From assembly GCA_003644265.1 (NCBI GenBank), contig QNBX01000126.1:1-13437 (forward strand): 13,437 nt of DNA, in the 5' to 3' direction. The position numbers were made by a program, and so were the translations under genes. This document shows positions 6,240-13,437 of this stretch, piece after piece (the stretch's first letter is position 1; each line of letters starts with the position of its first letter). The notes beneath the pieces were generated by a model. The model saw only the letters and a program-made list of their open reading frames with translations, searched no databases and had not been told where the DNA came from. Source of the DNA: Planctomycetota bacterium. Lineage in GTDB: Bacteria > Planctomycetota > B15-G4.

Positions 6240-6263
6240 CACTCGGCCTCCCCTCGATATGCC
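6235..6263 (+). promoter_or_regulatory. Candidate topA promoter
   Basis: TTGACC (6235-6240, five of six -35 matches) is followed after exactly 17 nt by TATGCC (6258-6263), which keeps TAT of the -10 box. Transcription would start near 6270, giving a leader of about 40 nt before the topA start. The -10 match is weak, but spacing and location are right. Confidence 0.4.
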
Positions 6264-6310
6264 TTGCCAACGACCTGAGTGCCCCCTCTCCCCATGAGTT
6301 GACGCAAGCC

Positions 6311-8938
6311 GTGGCCAAACAACTGGTTATCGTCGAGTCTCCGGCCAAGGCCAAGACCATTGGCAAGTTCCTCGGCAAGGGGTTTGCGGTCAAAGCCTCC
6401 ATGGGACATGTGCGAGATCTGCCCAAGTCCGGGCTCGGAATCGACGTCGAGCAGGACTTCGAGACCGAGTGGCAGGAGATCGGCGATCGCGCCAAGGTGC
6501 TCACGGATCTGCGCAAGCGGGCCCAGGACGCCGACACCGTCTACCTCGCCACCGACCCCGACCGCGAGGGCGAGGCCATCGCCTGGCACCTGGCCGAGAG
6601 CCTGACCGAGGCCCTGGGTCCGGATCAGCTCGAGTTCAAGCGGGTGGTGTTCCACGAGATCACCGACTCGGCCATCCACGAGGCTTTCGAGCAGCCCGGC
6701 GACCTCAACGGCCACGCCGTGGACGCATATCGGGCGCGGCGCATTCTCGATCGGCTCATGGGCTACAAGCTCTCGCCGCTGCTCTGGAAGAAGCTGTCGC
6801 GGGGGCTGTCCGCCGGCCGGGTGCAGTCCGTGGCCGTGCGGCTGGTGGTGGAACGTGAGCGCGAGATCCGCGCCTTCGTGCCCGACGAATACTGGAAGTC
6901 CGAGGCGCGCTTCGGCGCTGAGGACAGCTTCTCGGCCGCCTTCAAGCGCCTCGATGGCAACAAGCTCGAGCTGAAGACCAGCAAGGACGCCCGCTCCGTG
7001 CTGAGCGCGGTGGCCGGCAGCGAGGTGCCAGACGCCACGGCCAGCGAGGAGGGCGGACTCGAGCTGCTGCCGCTGACCGACGCCGGGCCCTTCACTGTCA
7101 GCCACGTCGAGAGCAAGGACAAGCTCGACCGGGCGCGCCCGCCGTTCATTACCAGCACGCTCCAGCAGGCGGCCTCCAGCGCCCATGGCTTCGCCGCCAA
7201 GCGCACCATGCGCACCGCCCAGCAGCTCTACGAGGGCATGGAGGTGCCGGGGCAGGGGCTGGTGGGTCTGATCACCTACATGCGGACCGACTCGTTCAAT
7301 ATCTCGAACCTGGCCCGGGGCGCGGCGGCAAGCTTCATCGAGCAGGCCTACGGCAAGCCATACCTGCCGGCGAAGCCCAACGCGTTCCGCAGCAAGAAGG
7401 GCGCGCAGGAGGCCCACGAGGCCATTCGGCCCACGGACCCCGCGCGCACGCCGGAGTCGCTGCGCGGCACGCTCAAGCCCGACCAGATGAAGCTCTACGA
7501 GCTGATCTGGCGGCGCTTCATGTCCAGCCAGATGGCGCCGGCCCAGTATCAGGTCACCACCGTCGAGCTCACCTGCCGCAAGGCGGCCTTCGAGGCCAGC
7601 GGGCGCGTGACGATCTTTGACGGCCACACCCGCGTGTACGGCCGGGACAGCGGCGATCAGCAGCTGCCCGCCATGACCGTGGGGGCCGAGCTCACGGCGT
7701 CCGAGGTGGGCGCCAGCCAGCACTTCACCTCACCGCCGCGGCGCTACACGGAGGCCTCGCTGGTGCGTTCGCTGGAGAAGCACGGCATCGGCCGGCCCTC
7801 CACCTACGCGTCCATCCTGTCGGTCATCGTCGACCGCGGCTATGTGGACCACGGCGAGGAGGCCGCCGACGAGGAGGTCCGCAGCCGCATGCTGGCCGGG
7901 GTCAAGGACCCCGTGGCCGTCGAGCCGGCGGAGGTCAGCGAAGACGGAGAAGACGGAGAGGCGCCCGCCGAGTTCGGCCCGCGCCAGCGCAAGAGCAAGG
8001 CCTTCTATGCGACCCACCTGGGCGAGGTGGTCACGGACCTGCTGCTGCCGTGGTTCGGCAACGTCATCGACACCGAGTTCACGGCGCGCATGGAGGGGCA
8101 GCTCGACGCCATCGCCGAGGGGCAGCTGCCCTGGCGCAAGGTCATCGAGGACTTCTACACGCCCTTCGCCAACGACCTCGACAAGGCCGAGGACGGCATG
8201 TCGCCCTACTGGGAGAAGCCGCTGCTGGTGGACGAGATGCCTTGCGGCAAGGTGCCCGAGGACGGCGGCCCGGCCTGCACGGCCCCCATGGCCATCCTGT
8301 TCAACCGCTTCGGGCCGTACCTGGGCTGCTCGCGCTACCCCGACTGCAAGAACACCGTGAGCCTCACCGGCATGCCCAAGCCCGAGGCCGTGCTGACCGA
8401 GCACACCTGCCGCGACAAGAACGACAAGGGCGCGGTCTGCGGCCGGCGCATGCACAAGAAGGTCAACCGCTGGGGCAAGCCGTTCCTGGCCTGCAGCGGC
8501 TTCGCCACCAAGGACTGCAAGGGCTCGGTCTCACTGAGCGTGAACGACGTGCCGCTCTGGCCCGTCGACACCAGCGTCAAATGCCCCGACTGCGAGGCTC
8601 TGCTGCAGGTCAAACGCAGCAAGCGCGGCAAGTTCCTGGCCTGCCCGCGCTTCCCCAAGTGCCGCGGCACGCGCAACCTGCCGAACTGCCCGCACACGTC
8701 ACGCACGGGCAAGCTCTGCGGCAAGCCCATGACCGAGCCCGCGGCGGCCGGCAGCATGGCCTGCAAGACACACCCGGACGTCACCGCCGTCCCGCCTGAG
8801 CGCAAGAAGGACGCCGACGACGCCGCGCCCAAGAAGAAGGCCGCCAAGCGGACCACGCGCAAGAAGACCACGCGCAAGAAGGCGACCAAGAAGACAGCGG
8901 CCGCCAAGGCGGCGCCCCCCCCGAAGGCGGCGAAGTAG
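6311..8938 (+). CDS. topA: DNA topoisomerase I (type IA)
   Basis: This 875-residue enzyme relaxes negatively supercoiled DNA by single-strand passage. The TOPRIM domain has VESPAKAKT (E9) and DPDREGEAIAWH (82-93). The catalytic tyrosine is Y323 in LITYMRTDS, and RPSTYASI follows in the core. An acidic stretch (about 513-560, with EDGEDGE) separates DRGYV from FYATHLGEVVTDLL, which are normally much closer. Four zinc-ribbon units follow (cysteines 645-679, 700-736, 758-783, 793-818). Units 1, 2 and 4 have 9-10 residues between the first two cysteines instead of two, and unit 4 lacks an obvious fourth cysteine. The protein ends in a Lys/Arg/Ala-rich tail (831-875) resembling histone H1. GTG 6311 is chosen because it gives the typical MAKQLVIVESPAKAKT start; TTG 6299 would add four residues. 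Neither start has a strong Shine-Dalgarno sequence. Confidence 0.96.
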   Translation: MAKQLVIVESPAKAKTIGKFLGKGFAVKASMGHVRDLPKSGLGIDVEQDFETEWQEIGDRAKVLTDLRKRAQDADTVYLATDPDREGEAIAWHLAESLTEALGPDQLEFKRVVFHEITDSAIHEAFEQPGDLNGHAVDAYRARRILDRLMGYKLSPLLWKKLSRGLSAGRVQSVAVRLVVEREREIRAFVPDEYWKSEARFGAEDSFSAAFKRLDGNKLELKTSKDARSVLSAVAGSEVPDATASEEGGLELLPLTDAGPFTVSHVESKDKLDRARPPFITSTLQQAASSAHGFAAKRTMRTAQQLYEGMEVPGQGLVGLITYMRTDSFNISNLARGAAASFIEQAYGKPYLPAKPNAFRSKKGAQEAHEAIRPTDPARTPESLRGTLKPDQMKLYELIWRRFMSSQMAPAQYQVTTVELTCRKAAFEASGRVTIFDGHTRVYGRDSGDQQLPAMTVGAELTASEVGASQHFTSPPRRYTEASLVRSLEKHGIGRPSTYASILSVIVDRGYVDHGEEAADEEVRSRMLAGVKDPVAVEPAEVSEDGEDGEAPAEFGPRQRKSKAFYATHLGEVVTDLLLPWFGNVIDTEFTARMEGQLDAIAEGQLPWRKVIEDFYTPFANDLDKAEDGMSPYWEKPLLVDEMPCGKVPEDGGPACTAPMAILFNRFGPYLGCSRYPDCKNTVSLTGMPKPEAVLTEHTCRDKNDKGAVCGRRMHKKVNRWGKPFLACSGFATKDCKGSVSLSVNDVPLWPVDTSVKCPDCEALLQVKRSKRGKFLACPRFPKCRGTRNLPNCPHTSRTGKLCGKPMTEPAAAGSMACKTHPDVTAVPPERKKDADDAAPKKKAAKRTTRKKTTRKKATKKTAAAKAAPPPKAAK
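8852..8881 (+). repeat. Tandem 15-bp repeat in the basic tail of topA
   Basis: ACCACGCGCAAGAAG is present twice in direct succession (8852-8866, 8867-8881) and encodes TTRKK twice. It lies in the lysine-rich C-terminal tail, a region where in-frame expansion is tolerated. Confidence 0.9.
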
Positions 8939-8978
8939 GGCGGCGCCGGGCTCGCCCGCCGCGGCCACGTTGAATCCG

Positions 8979-9383
8979 ATGACGACGTTCCTGATCTCGT
9001 TGGCGCTCACCGTGCTCTGCTTGGGGGCCGTGGTCATCACGGGCCGGGCGGGCAAGCGTGGAGCGCACTACGCGCTGGTGATGGCCGCGCTCACCAGCCT
9101 GTGCTGGGCCATCTACGAGGCGCGCATCGTGGGCGAGGGCCTGGTCTTCGAGGGCGCGGCGTCCAGCGTCCGCACGGTGCACTTCGTCGCCGTGGCGGTG
9201 GTCTTCCTCTCGCTGCCCCTGCTGGCGCTGAGCGGCGTGCGCCTGCATCGCGTCGAGAGCGAGGCGCGTCGCAGCCTGCACCGCAAGCTGGCCCTGACGT
9301 TCCTGGTGGCGGTGATCGCCACCTGCGTGCTGGGCACCGCCATGACGCTGATGGCCACGCCGCTGGAGCCGCTGCACGGCTGA
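8979..9383 (+). CDS. Small four-helix membrane protein, DUF420-like
   Basis: This 134-residue protein has four predicted membrane segments (about 3-20, 30-48, 66-88 and 103-126). Three histidines sit at the ends or inside helices: H30 at the start of helix 2, H68 in helix 3 and H101 in an HRKLA segment before helix 4. This layout resembles the DUF420 (YozB-like) family, which is often found near cytochrome oxidase genes; the resemblance is from memory and not strong. It begins 40 bp after topA in the same direction and converges on nuoN. ATG 8979 is chosen, and a TTG at 8970 would add three residues; neither has a visible Shine-Dalgarno sequence. Coding is likely because hydrophobic segments and charged loops alternate regularly. 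No function is assigned. Confidence 0.75.
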   Translation: MTTFLISLALTVLCLGAVVITGRAGKRGAHYALVMAALTSLCWAIYEARIVGEGLVFEGAASSVRTVHFVAVAVVFLSLPLLALSGVRLHRVESEARRSLHRKLALTFLVAVIATCVLGTAMTLMATPLEPLHG

Positions 9384-9511
9384 CGACGCGCCGTCGTGGC
9401 AGCGGCACGGCCGGCGCAGCGCTCGGAGACGCGGCCGGACGCGCCGCCGCGCTCAGCAGACGGCACACACGCCCAACGGAGACAGCGAGCCCGCGCCAGC
9501 TGCACTTGAGA

Positions 9512-9557
9512 CCCGGAGTGCGCCGCGCTCCAGGCCTTCGGCGCCGCACGCTCCGGG
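9512..9557. terminator. Nested inverted repeat in the convergent gap, possible bidirectional terminator
   Basis: The 192-bp gap between the small membrane protein gene and nuoN (9384-9575) contains outer arms CCCGGAG (9512-9518) and CTCCGGG (9551-9557), with inner arms GCGCCG (9520-9525) and CGGCGC (9539-9544). Together they can fold on either strand. A second small hairpin, ACGACG (9383-9388) with CGTCGT (9392-9397), overlaps the stop of the membrane protein gene. Neither has a T-tract, so termination is inferred from position. I see nothing else in the gap. Confidence 0.4.
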
Positions 9558-9575
9558 CCCCCAGCGCCGCGCGGA

Positions 9576-11081
9576 TCAGAGCAGCGAGGCGCTCACCCAG
9601 GCGGCCAGATCGTCGAACATGAGGCCGTAGTAGACCGCGACCCCGGCCAGCCCCGCCAGGCTCGCGGCCGCCAGCCCGGGCATGATGCCGCGGCTGGGCA
9701 GGCCCTCCACGACCTCCTGGTCGCCGCGCAGGAACAGCGCGCGGGCCACCTTGAAGTAGTAGAACAGCGCCACGACGGCGTTCAGCGCGGCCACCACGGC
9801 TAGCCAGTAGAGGCCCGCGTCGAGCGTAGCCTTGAACAGCATCCACTTGCCGATGAAGCCGACGGTGGGCGGCAGGCCCGTGAGCGACACCAGGAAGATC
9901 ACCAGGAAGGTGCTGGTCCACGGAGCCGACCAGGCCAGGCCGTTCATGTCGTCCAGCTCCTCGCAACCGAAGCGGTTGGCGAGGGCCATGACGCAGCCGA
10001 AGGCGCCCAGCGTGGCCACGTAGTAGCTGGCCATGTAGAAGAGCAGCGAGTCCATGCCCTCGGTCACGGCCTCGTCGGCCGAGCCGCTGGTCATGACGGC
10101 CAGGCCCATGAGCAGGTAGCCCGCGTGGGCGATGGAGCTGTAGGCCAGCAGGCGCTTCACGTTGCGCTGCAGCACGGCGGTGATGTTGCCGTAGGTCATG
10201 GTGACGGCGGCCAGCACGGCCATCATCCAGCCCAGCCGCTCGAGCCAGGCGGGGTTGAGCGCATCGCCCAGGTACACGCCGTGCACAAAGCGCACCAGCA
10301 CGGCGAAGCCCGCCGCCTTGGAGCCCACGGCCAGGAAGGTGGTCACCGGCGTGGGCGCGCCCTGGTAGACGTCCGGCGCCCAGAAGTGGAACGGGAAGGC
10401 GGCCACCTTGAAGAACATGCCCGTGCCCACCAGCACCGTGGCCAGGATCACCACGAGCTGTCCCGAGCCGGCGCCGCCCGACCAGGCGTCGGAGACGGCC
10501 AGGCCGATCTCGGCCATGTTGACCGAGCCTGAGAGGCCGTACAGCAGGCTGAAGCCGAAGGTCATCACCGCGCTGGCCACGGCGCCGTACACCAGGTACT
10601 TGAGCGCCGCCTCCGAGCTGCGACGCTCGGTGCGCTGCCAGCCCGCCAGCAGGTAGCTGCACAGCGAGAGCAGCTCCATGCTCAGCAGCAGCATGATCAG
10701 GTTGTCGGTGGAGGCCAGCAGGCAGCCGCCCAGGGCCGTGCCCAGCAGCATGGGCACCATCTCGTTGCGGGTGCAGTCCTCCACCCCGCGAAACACGAGC
10801 GTGTGCAGCAGGATCAGGCCCGTGCCGCCGATGATGAGCGTGCGGAAGAAGACCGCGTAGCTGTCGATGGACAGCACGCCCAGCACGCGGCCGGCGGGCT
10901 CGTGCACGTCGCCGGTGAGGGCGCACAGCGCCAGGGCGCAGCCCGCCATGCCCAGCAGCGTCACGACCACGCGGCCGCGCTCGCCCAGCACCAGGTCCGC
11001 CAGGACGGCCGCGACGATGGCGCCCACCAGCCAGATCTCCGGCATGATCGCGTGCAGGTCGGCGAGGAGTTCAGGTGTCAT
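9576..11081 (-). CDS. nuoN: NADH-quinone oxidoreductase subunit N
   Basis: This 501-residue membrane subunit is one of the three antiporter-like proton channels of respiratory complex I. Family features are LLSMELLSLCSYLL with the helix-5 glutamate (E136), GMFFKVAAFPFHFWAPDVYQGAPTP with the helix-7 lysine (K225), a helix-8 lysine (K255), LLAYSSIAHAGYLLMG (311-326) and LTGLPPTVGFIGKW (400-413) with the distal lysine (K412). These residues carry the proton path in known structures, and all are present here. Length and hydrophobicity are normal for the family. The ATG has GGAG 8 nt upstream and is separated from nuoM by 24 bp. It is the last gene of the nuo cluster, as is usual, and faces the convergent small membrane protein gene. 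Confidence 0.97.
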   Translation of the reverse strand: MTPELLADLHAIMPEIWLVGAIVAAVLADLVLGERGRVVVTLLGMAGCALALCALTGDVHEPAGRVLGVLSIDSYAVFFRTLIIGGTGLILLHTLVFRGVEDCTRNEMVPMLLGTALGGCLLASTDNLIMLLLSMELLSLCSYLLAGWQRTERRSSEAALKYLVYGAVASAVMTFGFSLLYGLSGSVNMAEIGLAVSDAWSGGAGSGQLVVILATVLVGTGMFFKVAAFPFHFWAPDVYQGAPTPVTTFLAVGSKAAGFAVLVRFVHGVYLGDALNPAWLERLGWMMAVLAAVTMTYGNITAVLQRNVKRLLAYSSIAHAGYLLMGLAVMTSGSADEAVTEGMDSLLFYMASYYVATLGAFGCVMALANRFGCEELDDMNGLAWSAPWTSTFLVIFLVSLTGLPPTVGFIGKWMLFKATLDAGLYWLAVVAALNAVVALFYYFKVARALFLRGDQEVVEGLPSRGIMPGLAAASLAGLAGVAVYYGLMFDDLAAWVSASLL

Positions 11082-11105
11082 CGGATGTCTCCGGCCGTCG
11101 CCAGG

Positions 11106-12620
11106 TCAGGCGAACAGCGCCCGGATGCTCTCGATGGTGGCGTCCATGTGGCCCAGCAGCAGCATGGGCATCACGCCCAGCAGCACGCACAGGAACGCCA
11201 GCGGAATGAGCGTGAACTTCTCGCGCGCGGTGACGTCCGGGAAGTCCTTGTACTTCTCGTTGAGCGGCCCGAGGAACACACGCTGCAGGGTCCATAGCAG
11301 GAAGCCCGCCGTGATGATGATGCCCAGGCCCGCGATGGCGGTGTAGACCGGGTAGACCTCCCAGGCGCCGATCAGCACCAGCACCTCGGACACGAAGCCC
11401 GACATGCCCGGCAGGCCCAAGGCGGCAAAGAAGCCCAGAGTGGTGATGCCTGTGTAGATCGGCGCCACATTGGCCAGGCCGCCGAAGCCCTCGATCTCGC
11501 GGTGGTGCGCGCGGTCATAGGCGACACCCACCAAGAGGAACAGCAGGGCCGAGCTGGTGCCGTGCGTGAACATCTGCATGGCCGCGCCGTTCAGGCCCGC
11601 GCTGGTGAAGGCCGAGGCACCCAGCAGCACGTAGCCCATGTGGCTCACGGAGCTGTACGCCACCAGCCGCTTGAAGTCGGTCTGGGCCATGGCGCAGAAG
11701 GCGCCGTACAGGATCGACACCAGGCCGATGACCGCGCCGATCTCCGCGTAACCCGGCGCCACGATCGAGAACATGCCCAGGTTGATGCGCAGGATGCCGT
11801 AGCAACCCAGCTTCAGCAGGATGCCGGCCAGCACCATGGAGATGCTGGTGGGCGCCTCCACGTGGGCGTCCGGCAGCCAGGTGTGCAGCGGCACGATCGG
11901 GACCTTGATGGCGAAGCCGATGAAGAAGAACACGAAGACCCAGTTCAGGAAGCTCCAGCCGAACAGCTCGCCTCCGTTGACCAGGTTGCTGCCGGTGAGG
12001 CTGCCGTCGCGGATCATCTCGCTCAGCAGCGGGATGCTGAACGGGTGCGCCACCGACTCGTACACGCACAGGTACAGCGCCACGATGGCCAGCAGCATCA
12101 GCACCGAACCGGCCAGCGTGTAGAGGAAGAACTTGATGGCCGCGTACTCGCGCCGTGCACCGCCCCAGATGCCGATCAGGAAGTACATCGGCAGCAGCAT
12201 GACCTCCCAGAACACATAGAAGAGGAACAGGTCGAGCGACACGAACACGCCCAGGATGCCGACCTCGAGCAACAGCAGCAGGAGCATGAAGCCCTTGACG
12301 CCCTTCTCGATCTTCCAGGCGGCGAAGGGCGCCAGGAACAGCAGCAGCGTGGTGAGCCAGACGAGCGGCACGGAGAGACCGTCGATGCCGACGAAGAACT
12401 GCACGCCGAGCGACTCGATCCAGGAGACCTCCTGCACGAACTGGTAGCCGGCCTCCGACGTGTCGAACTGCACCCACAGGATGGATGCCAACACGAGCGG
12501 GATGGCCGTGGCTGCCGCTGCGATGGTGCGCAGCGCATCCTTGTGCTCCTTGCCCGTGAGCAAGATCGCGAGGATGCCCAGCATGGGCGAGAAGGTGATC
12601 AGGGTCAGGATGTTGTCCAT
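11106..12620 (-). CDS. nuoM: NADH-quinone oxidoreductase subunit M
   Basis: This 504-residue antiporter-like subunit of complex I works between NuoL and NuoN in the membrane arm. The diagnostic segments are FYVFWEVMLLPMYFLIG with the helix-5 glutamate (E139), GFAIKVPIVPLHTWLPDAHVEAPTS with the helix-7 lysine (K239), AGILLKLG with K270, LVAYSSVSHMGYVLLG (319-334) and LPGMSGFVSE with the distal glutamate (E412). All the known proton-path charges are present and the length is typical. The ATG is preceded closely by GAGGA, and the gap to nuoL is 18 bp, so the genes are almost certainly cotranscribed and their translation may be coupled. Confidence 0.98.
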   Translation of the reverse strand: MDNILTLITFSPMLGILAILLTGKEHKDALRTIAAAATAIPLVLASILWVQFDTSEAGYQFVQEVSWIESLGVQFFVGIDGLSVPLVWLTTLLLFLAPFAAWKIEKGVKGFMLLLLLLEVGILGVFVSLDLFLFYVFWEVMLLPMYFLIGIWGGARREYAAIKFFLYTLAGSVLMLLAIVALYLCVYESVAHPFSIPLLSEMIRDGSLTGSNLVNGGELFGWSFLNWVFVFFFIGFAIKVPIVPLHTWLPDAHVEAPTSISMVLAGILLKLGCYGILRINLGMFSIVAPGYAEIGAVIGLVSILYGAFCAMAQTDFKRLVAYSSVSHMGYVLLGASAFTSAGLNGAAMQMFTHGTSSALLFLLVGVAYDRAHHREIEGFGGLANVAPIYTGITTLGFFAALGLPGMSGFVSEVLVLIGAWEVYPVYTAIAGLGIIITAGFLLWTLQRVFLGPLNEKYKDFPDVTAREKFTLIPLAFLCVLLGVMPMLLLGHMDATIESIRALFA

Positions 12621-12638
12621 GGGTCCTCAGGCCGGAGA

Positions 12639-13437
12639 TCAGGCCAGGTAGTAGGTGAGGATCAGGATGCTGATGAAGGTCATCGTCAGGTAGTCGCGCA
12701 CGTTGCCCGTCTGGATCAGGCGCGTGATCCCGCTCAGCGTGCGGGTGAACCAGCGCCAGAAGTTGACGGCGCCGTCGACGATGGTGTTGTCGAACAGCAT
12801 GGTCAGGAACGCGAGGAAGCGCACCACCAGGCCAGCCGCGTTCACGATGCCGTCCACGATGGTCCGGTCGAACCAGGCGCAGAGCCGCGTGAAGCGCTTG
12901 AGGTTGGCGACGACGCCGTTGTTGTAGGCGTCGTCGAAGTACCACTTGTTGCTGATGATGCGGTGCATGGGGCCGAAGCGCGCCGTCACCGCCGCGGTCG
13001 AGACCGAGCGGTCCAGGTACATCTTCTTGGCCAGGATGAAGCCCAGGCCGATGGCCAGCAGCGAGATGACCAGCGCCTTGTAGTGCGCCCAGTGCAGGGC
13101 GTGCTCGATGTGCTCATGGGACTCAACGTGCAACCCAAGACCGAGCGCCGCGGCCGACTCCGGCTGCTGCACGATCTGGTTGAACCACAGCAGCTCATTC
13201 TCCGGCAGCGGGTTGAGCGTGCCGCCGCCGAGGATCGCGAAGCCGGCCAGCACCATCAGCGGGATGGTCATCAGCGCCGGCGACTCGTGCGCGTGGGCGT
13301 ACTTGGCCTCGTCCTGCGGCGCCCCGAAGAAGGTCAGGAAGATCAGCCGGAACATGTAGAAGGTGGTCATGAACGCGCCCACGGCGCCGAACACGAGCGG
13401 CACCATGCGCGCCACGCTGGGCTCCAGGTGCCACCAG
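12639..13437 (-). CDS. nuoL: NADH-quinone oxidoreductase subunit L, C-terminal part
   Basis: The C-terminal 265 residues of NuoL are visible. The frame runs past the window edge, and the leading residues WWHLEPSVARMVPLVF continue the family pattern, so the internal valine and methionine codons near the edge are not starts. Recognisable parts are FMTTFYMFRLIFLTFFG, HAHESPALMTIPLMVLAG and NKWYFDDAYN, then the C-terminal segment that includes the long lateral amphipathic helix lying along the membrane arm in known structures, and a last membrane helix ending in TYYLA. The motif FDxTIVDGxVN occurs twice, at 12840-12872 (FDRTIVDGIVN) and 12762-12794 (FDNTIVDGAVN), which makes the C-terminal segment longer than in E. 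coli. The proton-path residues lie outside the window. Identification is secure. Confidence 0.96.
   Translation of the reverse strand, partial: WWHLEPSVARMVPLVFGAVGAFMTTFYMFRLIFLTFFGAPQDEAKYAHAHESPALMTIPLMVLAGFAILGGGTLNPLPENELLWFNQIVQQPESAAALGLGLHVESHEHIEHALHWAHYKALVISLLAIGLGFILAKKMYLDRSVSTAAVTARFGPMHRIISNKWYFDDAYNNGVVANLKRFTRLCAWFDRTIVDGIVNAAGLVVRFLAFLTMLFDNTIVDGAVNFWRWFTRTLSGITRLIQTGNVRDYLTMTFISILILTYYLA

Noticed and set aside
6128..7723. 531-codon minus-strand open frame opposite topA
   Set aside because: It is antisense to highly conserved TopA motifs and reads as low-complexity Leu/Gly/His/Ala sequence with no recognisable domain.
8938..8957. Possible terminator hairpin between topA and the small membrane protein gene
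   Set aside because: Only a 5-bp stem with a 10-nt loop and no T-tract; such pairs are common by chance in this base composition.
9091..10926. 611-codon minus-strand open frame overlapping nuoN and the convergent gap
   Set aside because: It is the shifted frame of nuoN, rich in Arg, Gly and Ala, and crosses the gap only because stops are rare in this composition.
11515..12945. 476-codon minus-strand open frame over nuoM and the end of nuoL
   Set aside because: It is a shifted frame of two secure complex I genes and shows no membrane-protein pattern of its own.

Overview
The window is GC-rich, gene-dense bacterial chromosome made up almost entirely of housekeeping genes. I see no plasmid, phage, insertion-sequence, CRISPR or RNA gene in it. 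GTG and TTG starts are used beside ATG, and Shine-Dalgarno strength varies. The gene set (peptidoglycan lipid flippase, complex I, a periplasmic repeat protein with a signal peptide) fits a high-GC Gram-negative bacterium. The 'DTIHLSNGRE' opening of the secreted protein and the expanded zinc knuckles of TopA recall Planctomycetota, with Myxococcota as an alternative. This placement is an impression, not a demonstrated result.

Layout. From position 6042 down to the left edge, seven minus-strand genes follow one another: a leucine-dehydrogenase-type amino acid dehydrogenase, murJ, a divergent P-II signalling protein, an XdhC/CoxI-family protein, a secreted TPR-like protein, a PlsC-like acyltransferase, and the first 23 codons of a further gene. 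Gaps are 12-56 bp except for 140 bp before the TPR gene. That gap holds a 9-bp tandem repeat that begins at the stop codon of xdhC, a hairpin and a 14-bp palindrome. A divergent regulatory region (6043-6310) separates this run from plus-strand topA, which is followed by a small four-helix membrane protein gene. A 192-bp convergent gap with a nested inverted repeat comes next. The rest of the window, on the minus strand, is the end of a complex I operon in the usual order nuoL (3' part only), nuoM, nuoN.

How the genes may work together. NuoL, NuoM and NuoN are the antiporter-like proton-pumping subunits of NADH:quinone oxidoreductase. The amino acid dehydrogenase releases ammonium and NADH, and two genes downstream in the same direction lies a nitrogen-signalling P-II homologue, so a nitrogen or amino acid link is plausible. 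MurJ and the PlsC-like protein serve envelope synthesis. XdhC points to a molybdenum hydroxylase encoded elsewhere.

I found no convincing new multi-gene system. The points most worth a second look are the P-II protein that lacks the uridylylated tyrosine and the C-terminal arginines, the TTGACCGCC array that may supply a promoter -35 box, the expanded zinc knuckles and acidic insertion in TopA, and several small regulatory structures.
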